DNA of 64,000 bases, from NCBI RefSeq assembly GCF_014699035.1, contig NZ_JACXAA010000002.1:806001-870000 (forward strand), given 5' to 3'. Position numbers and translations under genes: made by a program. Each line of letters begins with the position of its first letter. Position 1 is the stretch's first letter. Origin of the DNA: Spirosoma validum (GTDB lineage Bacteria > Bacteroidota > Bacteroidia > Cytophagales > Spirosomataceae). Positions 8,376 through 17,083 of this stretch are shown here, in pieces. The notes under the pieces were generated by a model that saw only the letters and a program-made list of their open reading frames with translations, ran no database searches and was not told the DNA's origin.

Positions 8376-10715
8376 ATGATGAAAAAGAACATTTACATTG
8401 GCTTATTAAGCGTTCTGTCAGTCTCCGTTACGTTCGGCCAGAACGGGAACGAAACGAAGATTGGTAACTGGGTAAAAGTCACAAACAAAGGCGGGCAGAC
8501 GCTTGGTTATTCGACTTCGTCGGGCGTGAAGATCCTGACAGACAAGGGGTTTTCATTCAAAGACCTGAACAAAAACGGCAAACTAGATAAGTACGAAGAC
8601 TGGCGACTATCGGCCGATGAACGGGCTAAAGACCTGGCCTCGAAGATGACGGTTGAGCAAATTGCCGGATTAATGCTGTATAGTAAACATCAGCCTATTC
8701 CGGCGGCAGCGGGCGGTCCATTCGCCGGTACGTATGGCGGTAAAGTGTTTGCGCAAAGTGGGGCTAAAGTGGCTGACTTATCGGATCAGCAAAAGGTATT
8801 TCTGGATAAAGACAACCTGAGACACGTACTCATTACGTCGGTTCAAAGTCCCGAAGCAGCTGCGGAATGGAACAACAACGCACAGGCCTTGGTCGAAGGA
8901 ATCGGCCTGGGTATTCCGATTAACAGCAGTTCAGATCCGCGTCACGGGACCCGCGCTGATGCTGAATTCAATGCCGGTGCAGGTGGCACCATTTCCATGT
9001 GGCCCGGTTCGCTGGGGCTGGCTGCTACTTTCAAACCTGAAGTAGTGCGACGCTTCGGGCAGATTGCGGCTACTGAATATCGATCATTAGGTATTGCGAC
9101 GGCTCTTTCTCCACAGGTTGATCTGGCAACCGACCCGCGCTGGAATCGGGTGAGTGGTACGTTTGGCGAAGATCCGAAGCTGTCGACCGACATGGCCCGC
9201 GCTTATATAGACGGTTTTCAGACGTCAACGGGAGCCAATGAAATTACGGGAGGCTGGGGTTATCATAGTGTCAACGCGATGGTGAAACACTGGCCCGGTG
9301 GTGGCTCGGGTGAGGGTGGCCGCGATGCACACTATGGCTATGGCAAATACGCTGTGTATCCGGGAAAGAATTTCGAGACGGCTTTTCTACCTTTCCTGAA
9401 CGGGGCGTTCAAGCTGAACGGCAAAACAGGCATGGCATCGGCGGTGATGCCATATTATACCATCTCGTTCGATCAGGATAAGAAGTATGGCGAAAACGTA
9501 GGCAATAGCTACAGTAAATACATTATCCATGATTTGCTACGTACCAAATACAAATACGATGGCGTTGTCTGTACCGATTGGCTCATTACGGCCGATGAAA
9601 CAGCGGTTGATATATTTCTGACAGGTAAATCGTGGGGTGTTGAAAAACTATCGGTAGCGCAACGGCATTACAAAATTCTGATGAATGGCGTCGATCAGTT
9701 CGGTGGGAATAACGAATCGGAGCCAGTGATTGAGGCTTACAAAATGGGCGTTAAAGATCACGGCGAAGCAACCATGCGGGCTCGCTTTGAACAATCCGCC
9801 GTTCGATTACTACGTAACATCTTCCGCGTGGGTTTATTTGAAAATCCGTATTTAGATCCGCAGGTATCGCAGAAAGCCGTTGGTACGCCCGAGTTTATGA
9901 AGGCGGGTTATCAGACGCAACTCGAATCGGTCGTGATGTTGAAGAACAAAGCGAAAGCGTTGCCACTCACGAAAGGCAAAACGGTTTACGTACCCAAACG
10001 CTTCACCCCCGCCGGTCGCAATTTTCTGGGCATGGACATTCCCGAGAAACTGGATTATCCGGTCAATCTGAGTATTGTGAAGAAGTATTTTACCGTAACG
10101 GATAATCCAGCCGAAGCTGATTATGCGCTGGTATTTATCCAAAGCCCAAACTCAGGTGGCGGTTACAATAGCGCTGAGGTTAAAACCGGCGGTACGGGTT
10201 ACGTTCCGGTTAGTCTTCAATACGGTGATTATACAGCGCAGGGAACCCGTGATCCGAGTATGGCCGGTGGCGATCCAATGGAGAAATTCACAAATCGGAC
10301 GTATAATGGCAAGACGGCTAAGACGATTAACAGCAGCGATCTGAAAATGGTAACGGAAACCTTCGCTAAAATGAATGGTAAGCCGGTGATTGTGGCCCTG
10401 CAAGTTTCTAATCCGACGGTTGTGCGGGAATTTGAAAAAGAATCCAATGCGATCTTAGCTCATTTTGGTGTACAGGATCAGGCGTTGATGGATATTCTGA
10501 CGGGCGTGCATGAACCCTCAGCTCTATTGCCGATGCAGATGCCTGCCGACATGAAAACCGTAGAAACACAGGCCGAAGACGTTCCCCGCGATATGACTTC
10601 GTATGTAGACTCGGACGGCAACTCGTATGATTTTGGTTTCGGCCTCAATTGGAAAGGCGTTATTCGGGATGAGCGTACGGCGAAGTACAAACAGTCGGTT
10701 TTGAGTGCGAAATAG
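8376..10715 (+). CDS. Secreted GH3 family glycosidase
   Basis: 779 aa. Signal peptide at residues 1-21 (IYIGLLSVLSVSVTFGQ). The GH3 N-terminal barrel contains DPRHGTRADAEF, DPRWNRVSGTFGEDP, VKHWPGGGSGEGGRD and the nucleophile region YDGVVCTDW with Asp401. A C-terminal GH3 domain follows with LESVVMLKNKAKALPL and ends in FGFGLNW. Start: two ATGs in tandem at 8376 and 8379. It closes the + strand enzyme operon. GH3 enzymes remove terminal beta-linked glucose, xylose or related sugars, or alpha-arabinose; the sequence does not settle which. The long K/G/Y-rich stretch after WPGGGSGEGG is typical of the Bacteroidota subgroup often labelled exo-1,4-beta-glucosidase. Confidence 0.88.
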   Translation: MMKKNIYIGLLSVLSVSVTFGQNGNETKIGNWVKVTNKGGQTLGYSTSSGVKILTDKGFSFKDLNKNGKLDKYEDWRLSADERAKDLASKMTVEQIAGLMLYSKHQPIPAAAGGPFAGTYGGKVFAQSGAKVADLSDQQKVFLDKDNLRHVLITSVQSPEAAAEWNNNAQALVEGIGLGIPINSSSDPRHGTRADAEFNAGAGGTISMWPGSLGLAATFKPEVVRRFGQIAATEYRSLGIATALSPQVDLATDPRWNRVSGTFGEDPKLSTDMARAYIDGFQTSTGANEITGGWGYHSVNAMVKHWPGGGSGEGGRDAHYGYGKYAVYPGKNFETAFLPFLNGAFKLNGKTGMASAVMPYYTISFDQDKKYGENVGNSYSKYIIHDLLRTKYKYDGVVCTDWLITADETAVDIFLTGKSWGVEKLSVAQRHYKILMNGVDQFGGNNESEPVIEAYKMGVKDHGEATMRARFEQSAVRLLRNIFRVGLFENPYLDPQVSQKAVGTPEFMKAGYQTQLESVVMLKNKAKALPLTKGKTVYVPKRFTPAGRNFLGMDIPEKLDYPVNLSIVKKYFTVTDNPAEADYALVFIQSPNSGGGYNSAEVKTGGTGYVPVSLQYGDYTAQGTRDPSMAGGDPMEKFTNRTYNGKTAKTINSSDLKMVTETFAKMNGKPVIVALQVSNPTVVREFEKESNAILAHFGVQDQALMDILTGVHEPSALLPMQMPADMKTVETQAEDVPRDMTSYVDSDGNSYDFGFGLNWKGVIRDERTAKYKQSVLSAK

Positions 10716-11167
10716 GATAAAGTGAGTTATGGATAATTTACCCGGAAGGGACGGTCGGCCGCTGTCGTGATATGTTTATAGACATAAGAGACTCATTATC
10801 ATGCGCATGCTGGAGGTATGCCATCGTTGCATACCTCCGGCATGCGGCCTAAAGGGTGGATTTATCACCTATAAACATGAGATGCCTACCGGCATCGTAC
10901 TAAAAAAGATTCACCAACCATAATTCACGTTAGGATAGAGCATCCAGTAAACATGAACAGGACTCGAATTAGGCGATGGCAAATTAGAGCAGGACAAGTT
11001 TTTCGCTGTTGGATTAGCGTATGTTCCAGGGTGATTCGTGTAGCATTCTACTATTATTTGCGTTGCCATTCACAACCCTTTCTAGCCATATAGAGTCCAT
11101 AAAAGACATTCGATCGATTTATAGATCAGCAAGATTTTTTAGAGTCGTAAAAAGCCATAGTTAGCCT
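10716..11167. other. Gene-free stretch with three stacked inverted repeats
   Basis: 452 bp between the end of the GH3 operon and a small lipoprotein gene. No convincing ORF or RNA gene is visible. The left half holds three inverted repeats (listed separately at 10772-10896) that could end or process the long upstream mRNA. The right half is AT-rich and presumably contains the promoter of the gene at 11168, but I see no clear TAnnTTTG box. Confidence 0.6.
10772..10896. repeat. Nested and adjacent inverted repeats after GH3 gene
   Basis: Three elements. (1) A strong hairpin with arms 10804-10821 and 10829-10846, 18 bp with one G-T wobble and a 7-nt loop. (2) An outer pair 10772-10781 (ATGTTTATAG) and 10869-10878 (CTATAAACAT) that encloses it. 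(3) A short hairpin GATGCC-TACC-GGCATC at 10881-10896. No T-run follows, so it is not a textbook terminator; as an RNA it could fold into a compact multi-stem structure. Confidence 0.75.
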
Positions 11168-11731
11168 ATGAACAAGGCACACGCAATCCGAAAAACAGTA
11201 CTTCTTCATGGGCTTGTTCTGCTAATAAGTCTGTCTGTATTTGGTTGTTTTACGGAGCCAACTTACCCGAACGCTCCTCAAATTACGTTCAAGGGCATCA
11301 GCCGGTATACTCTTGCAGCGGGTACGGGTGTTGGCCAGCAAAAGCGGGATTCATTGGTCATTACGGTCGGCTTCACCGACGGTAACGGTGATTTAGGTAA
11401 CGATTTGCCGATTAGCAGCAGTGAAATGAATCGCTATCGACAAGCTGGCAACTGGGGAAATTATAAGATACGTGCTTTCCGATTGGAGAATAAGCAATAC
11501 AAGGAGTTGTCGACGGGAGAAAATACGTTCCTCGCATTTCCACGGTTGAGCCGAGAGGGCCGGACCGGGGCTATTGAAGGTGATCTGGAGCTGAAACAAC
11601 TCTATCCTTATACCCAACCATATAAATTCTTTCCAACGAAATATCGTATTCAAATCCGGGATCGTGCTCTAAACGTCAGTAACGAAATAGAAACAGATAC
11701 AATCAGTGTCCCTTACCTGTATAAGGATTGA
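11168..11731 (+). CDS. Small predicted lipoprotein
   Basis: 187 aa, function not recognised. The N-terminus has a hydrophobic segment ending in the lipobox-like SVFGC, so the mature protein probably starts at a lipidated Cys near residue 27. The rest is predicted beta-rich and contains GFTDGNGDLGND, a pattern common in Bacteroidota surface lipoproteins with an Ig-like fold. The C-terminal part is rich in aromatic and basic residues (KFFPTKYRIQIRDRAL). It stands alone on the + strand, convergent with the GH43 gene with only 1 bp between the stops. No domain-based function can be assigned. Confidence 0.75.
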   Translation: MNKAHAIRKTVLLHGLVLLISLSVFGCFTEPTYPNAPQITFKGISRYTLAAGTGVGQQKRDSLVITVGFTDGNGDLGNDLPISSSEMNRYRQAGNWGNYKIRAFRLENKQYKELSTGENTFLAFPRLSREGRTGAIEGDLELKQLYPYTQPYKFFPTKYRIQIRDRALNVSNEIETDTISVPYLYKD

Positions 11732-11732
11732 C

Positions 11733-12725
11733 TTATTGTTCGACCGTCGGCCAGCCCTGCGCATCCCAACGGAGTGGTTTGATCAGCAGTTTGGATTTGC
11801 CGTTGTCGGTTGCATCGTAGCCGTGGTAAATCAGGTAATCTTTACCGTCAAACGTGTAGGTTGAATTATGGCCAACGCCATACCAGTCTTTATCGCCCGC
11901 CAGCACGAGCGTTCCACCACCCTGCGTCATGGATTTACTGTCCCGGTCGACATAGGGGCCGGTGATGTTGGCCGAGCGTCCGACCATCATTTTATACGTA
12001 CTTTTCGGACCTCGGCAGCAATAGTCAACCGAGACAAATAAATAGTAAAACCCATTTTTACGAAACAAAAACGGGGCTTCGATAGCGCCGTTACCTGCCT
12101 GTCTGTTTCCTGTCGTATCGGTACGTGGACGGCTAGCCAGCGTCGACCACTCGGGCGGGGTTGCCGGGCCGGCTAAATCATCGCGTAACCGGACGAGTTT
12201 GATGCCTTCCCAGAATGAGCCAAACGTCAGCCAGGCTTTTCCTGTTGAATCGATCAGCAAATTCGGATCGATGGCGTTCCAGTTGTCCCGACCCGGTACG
12301 GACTGAATCACCAATCCCTGATCGACCCATTTATAGTTAGGATCTGACGAACGTAGCGTCGTATTGGTTGCCAATCCAATCGCTGACGAATTTTTGCCGA
12401 ACACCGACGACGAATAAAATAGGTAATAGCGCCCGTTATGGTACGTAATGTCGGGTGCCCAGAAGTCATTTTGCCGCGTTGCCGGATTCGTCTGAGTTGT
12501 CCAGGTGGGCGCTACGTCAAAAACGGGTTTCTCTGCTTTCCAGTGTACCCGATCTGTCGATGACCAAACTCGAATGCCTCTGCCCGTAGCAAATACGTAA
12601 TACGTACTATCCTGCCGAATCATAACCGGATCATGCACCGGAATTAACGGTACGTCCTGCGCTTTCAGTGTCAACAGGGCCGTTATAGTTACTAACGCGG
12701 ATAGTACTATCGTTTGAACGCGCAT
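11733..12725 (-). CDS. GH43 family arabinanase / arabinosidase
   Basis: 330 aa with a signal peptide (VLSALVTITALLTLKAQ). The five-bladed propeller motifs of GH43 are present: the base in VHDPVM (Asp32), the pKa modulator in NAIDPNLL (Asp153), and the acid in GAIEAPFLF (Glu216). FWAPDITYHNGRYYLFYS is typical of endo-1,5-alpha-L-arabinanase-like enzymes. It lies next to the arabinose catabolic operon and on the same strand, but is separated from it by a + strand lipoprotein gene, so it has its own promoter. It probably trims arabinan or arabino-oligosaccharides outside the cytoplasm and supplies the GH51 enzymes. Family call strong; endo versus exo action uncertain. Confidence 0.9.
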   Translation of the reverse strand: MRVQTIVLSALVTITALLTLKAQDVPLIPVHDPVMIRQDSTYYVFATGRGIRVWSSTDRVHWKAEKPVFDVAPTWTTQTNPATRQNDFWAPDITYHNGRYYLFYSSSVFGKNSSAIGLATNTTLRSSDPNYKWVDQGLVIQSVPGRDNWNAIDPNLLIDSTGKAWLTFGSFWEGIKLVRLRDDLAGPATPPEWSTLASRPRTDTTGNRQAGNGAIEAPFLFRKNGFYYLFVSVDYCCRGPKSTYKMMVGRSANITGPYVDRDSKSMTQGGGTLVLAGDKDWYGVGHNSTYTFDGKDYLIYHGYDATDNGKSKLLIKPLRWDAQGWPTVEQ

Positions 12726-12883
12726 AGGTTAATGTGGGTAAAGAGTATCAGTTGATGTTGTACGTATTCAGAAGGGGGTAGACGAAGCAGCCGTCAATGT
12801 TCGTCTTATTAGGTTACTGTCTGTGGAAAAGACAAACATCTGTAGAACTTCCTCAGTTTACTGATTAATAAGCTTTAAAATCA

Positions 12884-13285
12884 ATGAAAACGATCTATTC
12901 AATAGCTCTTGCGCTGCTCATAGGTGCCGGGCTAAATGCATGTACACCGAAAATGACTTTCACTAATTCCACGATTGTGCCATCGGCATCGGGGAACGTA
13001 ACGGTGAAAAAAGACAAGAATAAAAATTACGTGATCAACGTAAGCGTATCAAACCTGGCTGACCCTCAAAAGCTTGACCCAGCTAAAAGTACGTATCTGG
13101 TCTGGACGGAGTCTAAAAGTGATCCAGTACAAAAGCTAGGGAAGATTACGCCGTCGGGTAAAGCGTTGCAGGGAAGCTTACGGGCAACCACCACCTCCGA
13201 ACCGACCGACGTTTTCATCACGGCCGAGGATAATACGGACATCCAGTATCCAGACGGACGAATTATTCTGACCACTAAAAAGTAA
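12884..13285 (+). CDS. Small predicted lipoprotein
   Basis: 133 aa, function unknown. A short hydrophobic leader (SIALALLIGAGLNAC) ends in a lipobox Cys at about residue 20. The mature part is a single small beta-rich domain with repeated V/I-x-V patterns and many Lys and Thr residues; similar orphan proteins are frequent in Cytophagales. It lies between the divergent GH43 gene and the convergent galM gene, so is transcribed alone. A 7-bp inverted repeat (AGACGAA 12780-12786 / TTCGTCT 12800-12806) lies upstream and may be regulatory. A long perfect inverted repeat follows its stop codon. Confidence 0.7.
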   Translation: MKTIYSIALALLIGAGLNACTPKMTFTNSTIVPSASGNVTVKKDKNKNYVINVSVSNLADPQKLDPAKSTYLVWTESKSDPVQKLGKITPSGKALQGSLRATTTSEPTDVFITAEDNTDIQYPDGRIILTTKK

Positions 13286-13296
13286 GAAACCAACAG

Positions 13297-13386
13297 ACCG
13301 TTCTGTCAATAACGCGACGTGGTCGACGTGGGCTAGGTTCTGAACCTGACCCCACGTCGACCACGTCGCGTTATTGACAGAACGGT
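13297..13386. repeat. 36-bp perfect inverted repeat between convergent genes
   Basis: Arms 13297-13332 and 13351-13386 are perfect reverse complements over 36 bp. The 18-nt loop holds a second dyad (AGGTTC-T-GAACCT, 13335-13347). The arm is GC-rich and contains the near-tandem GACGTGGTCGACGTGGG. It fills the gap between the lipoprotein stop and the galM stop, so it could act as a two-way terminator, though no T-run is present. The exactness of the match suggests recent origin or active maintenance. Confidence 0.85.
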
Positions 13387-14547
13387 TTACTCTTTTCTAG
13401 TCGAGAACTGGTAAACGGTTGTTGTTTTGTACGTCTGGCCAGGACGTAGCACTGTCGTTGGGAACGATGGTTGATTCGGCGAATCCGGATAATGTTCGGT
13501 TTCCAGGCAGAGAGCATATCGTTTTTTGTAGGCAAATCCTTCGCGGCCCATTACGCTTCCGTCCAAGAAATTGCCGGTATAAAACTGGATGGCTGGCTCG
13601 GTTGTACGGACTTCCATGACGCGGCCACTCGTCGGTTCGTAGACCGTAGCAGCCAGTTTCAGCGAGTCGCCTGAGCCATTCAGTACCCAGCCGTGGTCGT
13701 AGCCTCCACCATATTTAATCTGCGTATCGGTCGAATCGTTGATACGGGCACCGATTACGGTTGGTTTCGTAAAATCAAAAGGCGTGTTGGCAACGGGTTG
13801 TAGCTTGCCGGTTGGGATCAGGGTTTTGTCGACGGGAATAAACCGGTCGGCATTGAGCGTCAGAACGTGATCAAGAATGTCGCGTTTGGCACCGCCTGTC
13901 AGGTTAAAATACGTATGATTGGTTAGGTTAACAACTGTCGGTTTGTCGGTCGTAGCCTGGTAGTCAATCTTTAGAGCGTTGTCTTTCTGTAGCGTATAGG
14001 TTACCGTTACGCTCAGATTGCCCGGATAGCCTTCTTCGCCATCTTTCGCCGTATAGGTAAGTTTAAGCGCCGGTTCATCCCCCTCGATAGGTGTAGCGGT
14101 CCAGAGTACCTTGTCGAAGCCAACCGTGCCGCCGTGCAGATGGTTACCCATGTTGTTGGTTACGAGCGAATACGTTTTTCCGTCCAGCGTAAATTTCCCC
14201 TTCGCGATTCGATTGCCATAACGCCCGATCAGTGCGCCGAAATACGGATTGTTCTTTACATACGCGCTTAGGGAGTCCTGACCGAGCGTAACGTCCTCAA
14301 ATTTGCCGTCTTTGTCGGGAGCCGTCAACCCCACCAGGATGCCGCCGTAGTTCGTGATTTTCGCGGTCATACCCGACGCGTTTCGCAACGTATACAAATC
14401 GGCGGTCTGCCCATCGGCTAACTGGCCATAGGATGCTTTCTCAATACCTGATTTTTGCTCGGTCGTTTCTTTCTTGGATGTACAGGAATTCATGGTCAAT
14501 ACGCCCGTTACAAGCGCCAGCGATAAAAATTGGGTCAGTCCTTTCAT
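13387..14547 (-). CDS. galM: Aldose 1-epimerase (galactose mutarotase), lipoprotein form
   Basis: 386 aa. Interconverts alpha and beta anomers of free aldoses. The leader ends in VLTMNSC, so the protein is probably lipid-anchored in the envelope, as is common for Bacteroidota mutarotases. Family motifs: the NYGG stretch, FGALIGRYGNRIAKGKF, NHLHGG, the catalytic His in LTNHTYFNL, and the catalytic Glu in LCLETEHYPDSPNQPSFP near the end, followed by PGQTYKTTTVYQF. It is the last gene of the minus-strand arabinose cluster, 97 bp after araD. It would speed supply of the right L-arabinose anomer to transport or the isomerase. Well supported. Confidence 0.92.
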   Translation of the reverse strand: MKGLTQFLSLALVTGVLTMNSCTSKKETTEQKSGIEKASYGQLADGQTADLYTLRNASGMTAKITNYGGILVGLTAPDKDGKFEDVTLGQDSLSAYVKNNPYFGALIGRYGNRIAKGKFTLDGKTYSLVTNNMGNHLHGGTVGFDKVLWTATPIEGDEPALKLTYTAKDGEEGYPGNLSVTVTYTLQKDNALKIDYQATTDKPTVVNLTNHTYFNLTGGAKRDILDHVLTLNADRFIPVDKTLIPTGKLQPVANTPFDFTKPTVIGARINDSTDTQIKYGGGYDHGWVLNGSGDSLKLAATVYEPTSGRVMEVRTTEPAIQFYTGNFLDGSVMGREGFAYKKRYALCLETEHYPDSPNQPSFPTTVLRPGQTYKTTTVYQFSTRKE

Positions 14548-14644
14548 GAACTAGAAGAGTTTGGAAATAATAAGGATGAGTGTGCGCAAGCGTAGGTAAG
14601 CAGGCAGACACGTATAGGCAAAGATGATGTTGAGCCGTTAATAC

Positions 14645-15343
14645 TTAACACCCTTGTCCATAGTAGGCATTCGTGCCATGTTTTCGCTCGTAGTGTTTTA
14701 AACGAAGCGTATCTTTTATGCGTGGCGTGGCTGCGTTGATCTGAAGGGTCAGGTAAGCCATGCGCGCTATTTCTTCCAGGACGGCCGAGTTATAAACGGC
14801 TTTCTCGGCAGTCTTGCCCCACGTAAACGGACCGTGATTTTGCAAAAGCACCATTTCCATTTCTTTGTGCGATAAACCCTTTTGAGCAAAGACATCGAAA
14901 ATCTGGTTGCCCGTTTCGTGCTCGTAATCGCCCTGAATCATCTCGTCGGTCAGGGCCGGGGCACAGGGAATGTCCTGATGCGTATGATCAGCATGGGTCG
15001 TTCCGAAAATGGGAATATCCAAACCAGCCTGCGCCCAGGAAACGGCATACGTGCTATGGGTATGAACAATGCCGCCAATATCCTCCCAGGTTTTATAGAG
15101 CAACGCGTGGGTTTTCGTGTCGGACGAAGGGCGCATCGTGCCCTCAACTAATTTTGCATCGTAATCGCAGATGACAATGTCCTGCGGACGTAGTGCTTCG
15201 TAGGGTACGCCACTGGGTTTGATGGCAAAAACGCCCCGCTCCCGGTCAACGGCGCTGACGTTCCCAAATGTAAACAACACCAGCCCCAGCTTCGGCAGCT
15301 GCATGTTCGCTTCGTAGCATTCTTCTTTTAAGGTCGTGTACAT
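14645..15343 (-). CDS. araD: L-ribulose-5-phosphate 4-epimerase
   Basis: About 232 aa with the ATG at 15343, which gives the usual length; an upstream in-frame TTG at 15382 would add 13 residues with no family match. Class II aldolase fold: the zinc ligands are in HTHSTYAVSWAQ and THADHTHQD, and the phosphate-binding region is GNVSAVDRERG and KPSGVPYEAL. It converts L-ribulose 5-phosphate to D-xylulose 5-phosphate, the last dedicated step of L-arabinose catabolism. Neighbours are araA, araB and two GH51 enzymes on the same strand. The C-terminal ERKHGTNAYYGQ is typical. Confident. Confidence 0.95.
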   Translation of the reverse strand: MYTTLKEECYEANMQLPKLGLVLFTFGNVSAVDRERGVFAIKPSGVPYEALRPQDIVICDYDAKLVEGTMRPSSDTKTHALLYKTWEDIGGIVHTHSTYAVSWAQAGLDIPIFGTTHADHTHQDIPCAPALTDEMIQGDYEHETGNQIFDVFAQKGLSHKEMEMVLLQNHGPFTWGKTAEKAVYNSAVLEEIARMAYLTLQINAATPRIKDTLRLKHYERKHGTNAYYGQGC

Positions 15344-15352
15344 GGTCTTAAC

Positions 15353-15431
15353 GAGTGAATTGCGAATGAATGAGTGAATCAATGAGTTATAGACAAACTA
15401 TTCACTCATCCACAATTCACTCATTCGCTCA
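15353..15431. repeat. Imperfect intercistronic inverted repeat (araD/GH51)
   Basis: The first arm (about 15353-15379) and second arm (about 15399-15428) are imperfect reverse complements made mostly of repeated GAATGAGT-like words. On the + strand the first arm is purine-rich and the second pyrimidine-rich. It fills the gap between araD and the GH51 gene, so the joint mRNA would fold here. Confidence 0.6.
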
Positions 15432-16973
15432 TTAAAGTTCAAGCACCACCACCGAAACCGGCGGCAACGTAACAGTCAGATTGTCGCCGGAAAGTTTGGC
15501 CCCGTTGAAGGCTACCGGCTTGATTTTGGTTAAATTCTCGAACGTGTTGTGATCGTGTACGTCGGCTGATGTCAGAATACGGCCAGTCATGCCTGAGGTT
15601 TTCAAGCCCTTTAGGTTGACAGAAATATCCTGTGCTTTTTTTGGATCGATATTGACCAGCGAAATATGTACTTTCCCGGCTTTATCGCGCGAGGCCGAAA
15701 CTGATACCGCCGGAAGCTTTTCATTCTCTAACTTGAAATCATCCGACTTTATATCTACCGGCAGCATGGTCGCGTCCTGATGAACGTTGTACATTTCCAG
15801 TACGTGGTACGTTGGCGTCAGAAGTATTTTGTCGCCTTTGGTCAGGATAACCGATTGCAATACGTTGATAGCCTGTGCCAGATTCGCCATCCGGACCCGT
15901 TCGCAGTATTTGTGGAAAATGTTGAGCGTAGCACCCGCCAGTACGGCATCGCGCATCGTATTTTGCTGGTACAGAAACCCCGGATTCGTACCGGGTTCGA
16001 CGTTATACCAGCCGCCCCATTCATCGACGATCAACGCAATCTTTTTCTCGGCATCGTACTTGTCCATAACGGCGATATGCTTCTCAATCAGTTCATCCAT
16101 GAGGAGCGCCTGCTGCATCGTCTTGAAATACTCCTGATCGGTAAACTGGGTGGCCGACCCTTTCTTGCCTTCGCCCCACGAAAGCACGGAATAGTGGTGC
16201 AGCGCAACGCCTTCCATCAGCGATGCCGGAATGTTTTTCATGAGTGTTTCGGTCCAGTTGTAGTCACTGTCGCTGGCGCCCGACGCTATCCGAAAAATCT
16301 TTTCCTTACCCACCTGCGAATTCATGAACGTACTGTATTGCCGAAAAATGTTGGCGTAATAATCAGCTTTCATGTTGCCGCCACAACCCCAGGCTTCGTT
16401 GCCAACGCCCCAATACCGGACGTTCCACGGCGTTGGGCGTCCGTTTTGCTGTCGAAGGCTCGACATGGGGCTATTGCTGGGAAAATTAACGTACTGAACC
16501 CATTCGCTCAGATCCTGTACCGTACCGCTCCCAACGTTACCGGCCAGATACGGTTCTGTACCCAGCAATTCGCACATGTTCAGGAAGTCGTGCGTACCGA
16601 AGCTATTATCTTCCGTAACCCCACCCCACCACGTATTGACAATTTTAGGTCGTTTCGCTTTCGGACCAATGCCGTCTTTCCAGTGATACGTATCGGCGAA
16701 GCACCCGCCTGGCCAGCGCAGATTTGGAATCTTCAGCTTTTTCAGGGCCGCCACTACGTCCAGCCGAATGCCGTTTTTGTTCGGAATCTTGGTGTTGCTC
16801 TCGCCGACGTAAAAGCCGTCGTAAACACATCGACCGAGATGTTCAGCAAAATGGCCGTAAATGTGTCGACTAATGATGTGTTTGCCTTCGTCAGCGTTGA
16901 TCGTCACTTTGTTCTGTGCTGAGACAAAGACTGTGAGACAGGCAAAGGCAAGGGTTAGGATTTGTTTCTTCAT
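15432..16973 (-). CDS. GH51 alpha-L-arabinofuranosidase
   Basis: 513 aa, the normal length for a single-domain GH51 enzyme, plus a signal peptide (MKKQILTLAFACLTVFVSAQ) that places it in the periplasm. Catalytic residues are visible: acid/base in GVGNEAWGCGG (Glu193) and nucleophile in IVDEWGGWYNVEPG (Glu318). LRWPGGCFADTYHW is the family hallmark. The C-terminal beta domain ends in VTLPPVSVVVLEL. It releases terminal L-arabinofuranose from arabinan or arabinoxylan oligomers. It sits between araD and araA on the same strand, with a hairpin-forming gap on each side. A second, larger GH51 lies upstream at 20477-22522; the two are distant paralogues, not a recent duplication. Confidence 0.95.
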   Translation of the reverse strand: MKKQILTLAFACLTVFVSAQNKVTINADEGKHIISRHIYGHFAEHLGRCVYDGFYVGESNTKIPNKNGIRLDVVAALKKLKIPNLRWPGGCFADTYHWKDGIGPKAKRPKIVNTWWGGVTEDNSFGTHDFLNMCELLGTEPYLAGNVGSGTVQDLSEWVQYVNFPSNSPMSSLRQQNGRPTPWNVRYWGVGNEAWGCGGNMKADYYANIFRQYSTFMNSQVGKEKIFRIASGASDSDYNWTETLMKNIPASLMEGVALHHYSVLSWGEGKKGSATQFTDQEYFKTMQQALLMDELIEKHIAVMDKYDAEKKIALIVDEWGGWYNVEPGTNPGFLYQQNTMRDAVLAGATLNIFHKYCERVRMANLAQAINVLQSVILTKGDKILLTPTYHVLEMYNVHQDATMLPVDIKSDDFKLENEKLPAVSVSASRDKAGKVHISLVNIDPKKAQDISVNLKGLKTSGMTGRILTSADVHDHNTFENLTKIKPVAFNGAKLSGDNLTVTLPPVSVVVLEL

Positions 16974-16984
16974 GACTTGTAGAT

Positions 16985-17070
16985 TGGCCGGGCTGGCGCA
17001 CCAGCGCCACGTCCGGGTTTAAATACAGTTACCTCACCCGGACGTGGCCGCTGGTGCGCCAGTCCGGCCA
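16985..17070. repeat. 34-bp near-perfect inverted repeat (GH51/araA gap)
   Basis: Arms 16985-17018 and 17036-17070 match with one mismatch and one single-base bulge. Each arm contains its own mini-hairpin GCTGG-CGCA-CCAGC. A 22-nt core at 16985-17006 recurs with one mismatch at 59277-59298. It lies in the gap between araA and the GH51 gene and would form a strong stem in the joint mRNA. Confidence 0.85.
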
Positions 17071-17083
17071 GACTACGAAAGGT

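Noticed and set aside
12780..12806. AGACGAA-N13-TTCGTCT as an arabinose operator
   Set aside because: It does not resemble the two candidate AraR sites and lies between divergent GH43 and lipoprotein genes; 7-bp arms this far apart can occur by chance.
15780..16922. Long + strand open frame (380 codons) antisense to the GH51 gene
   Set aside because: The minus strand carries an unmistakable GH51 enzyme with both catalytic Glu residues. The antisense frame has no recognisable domain.
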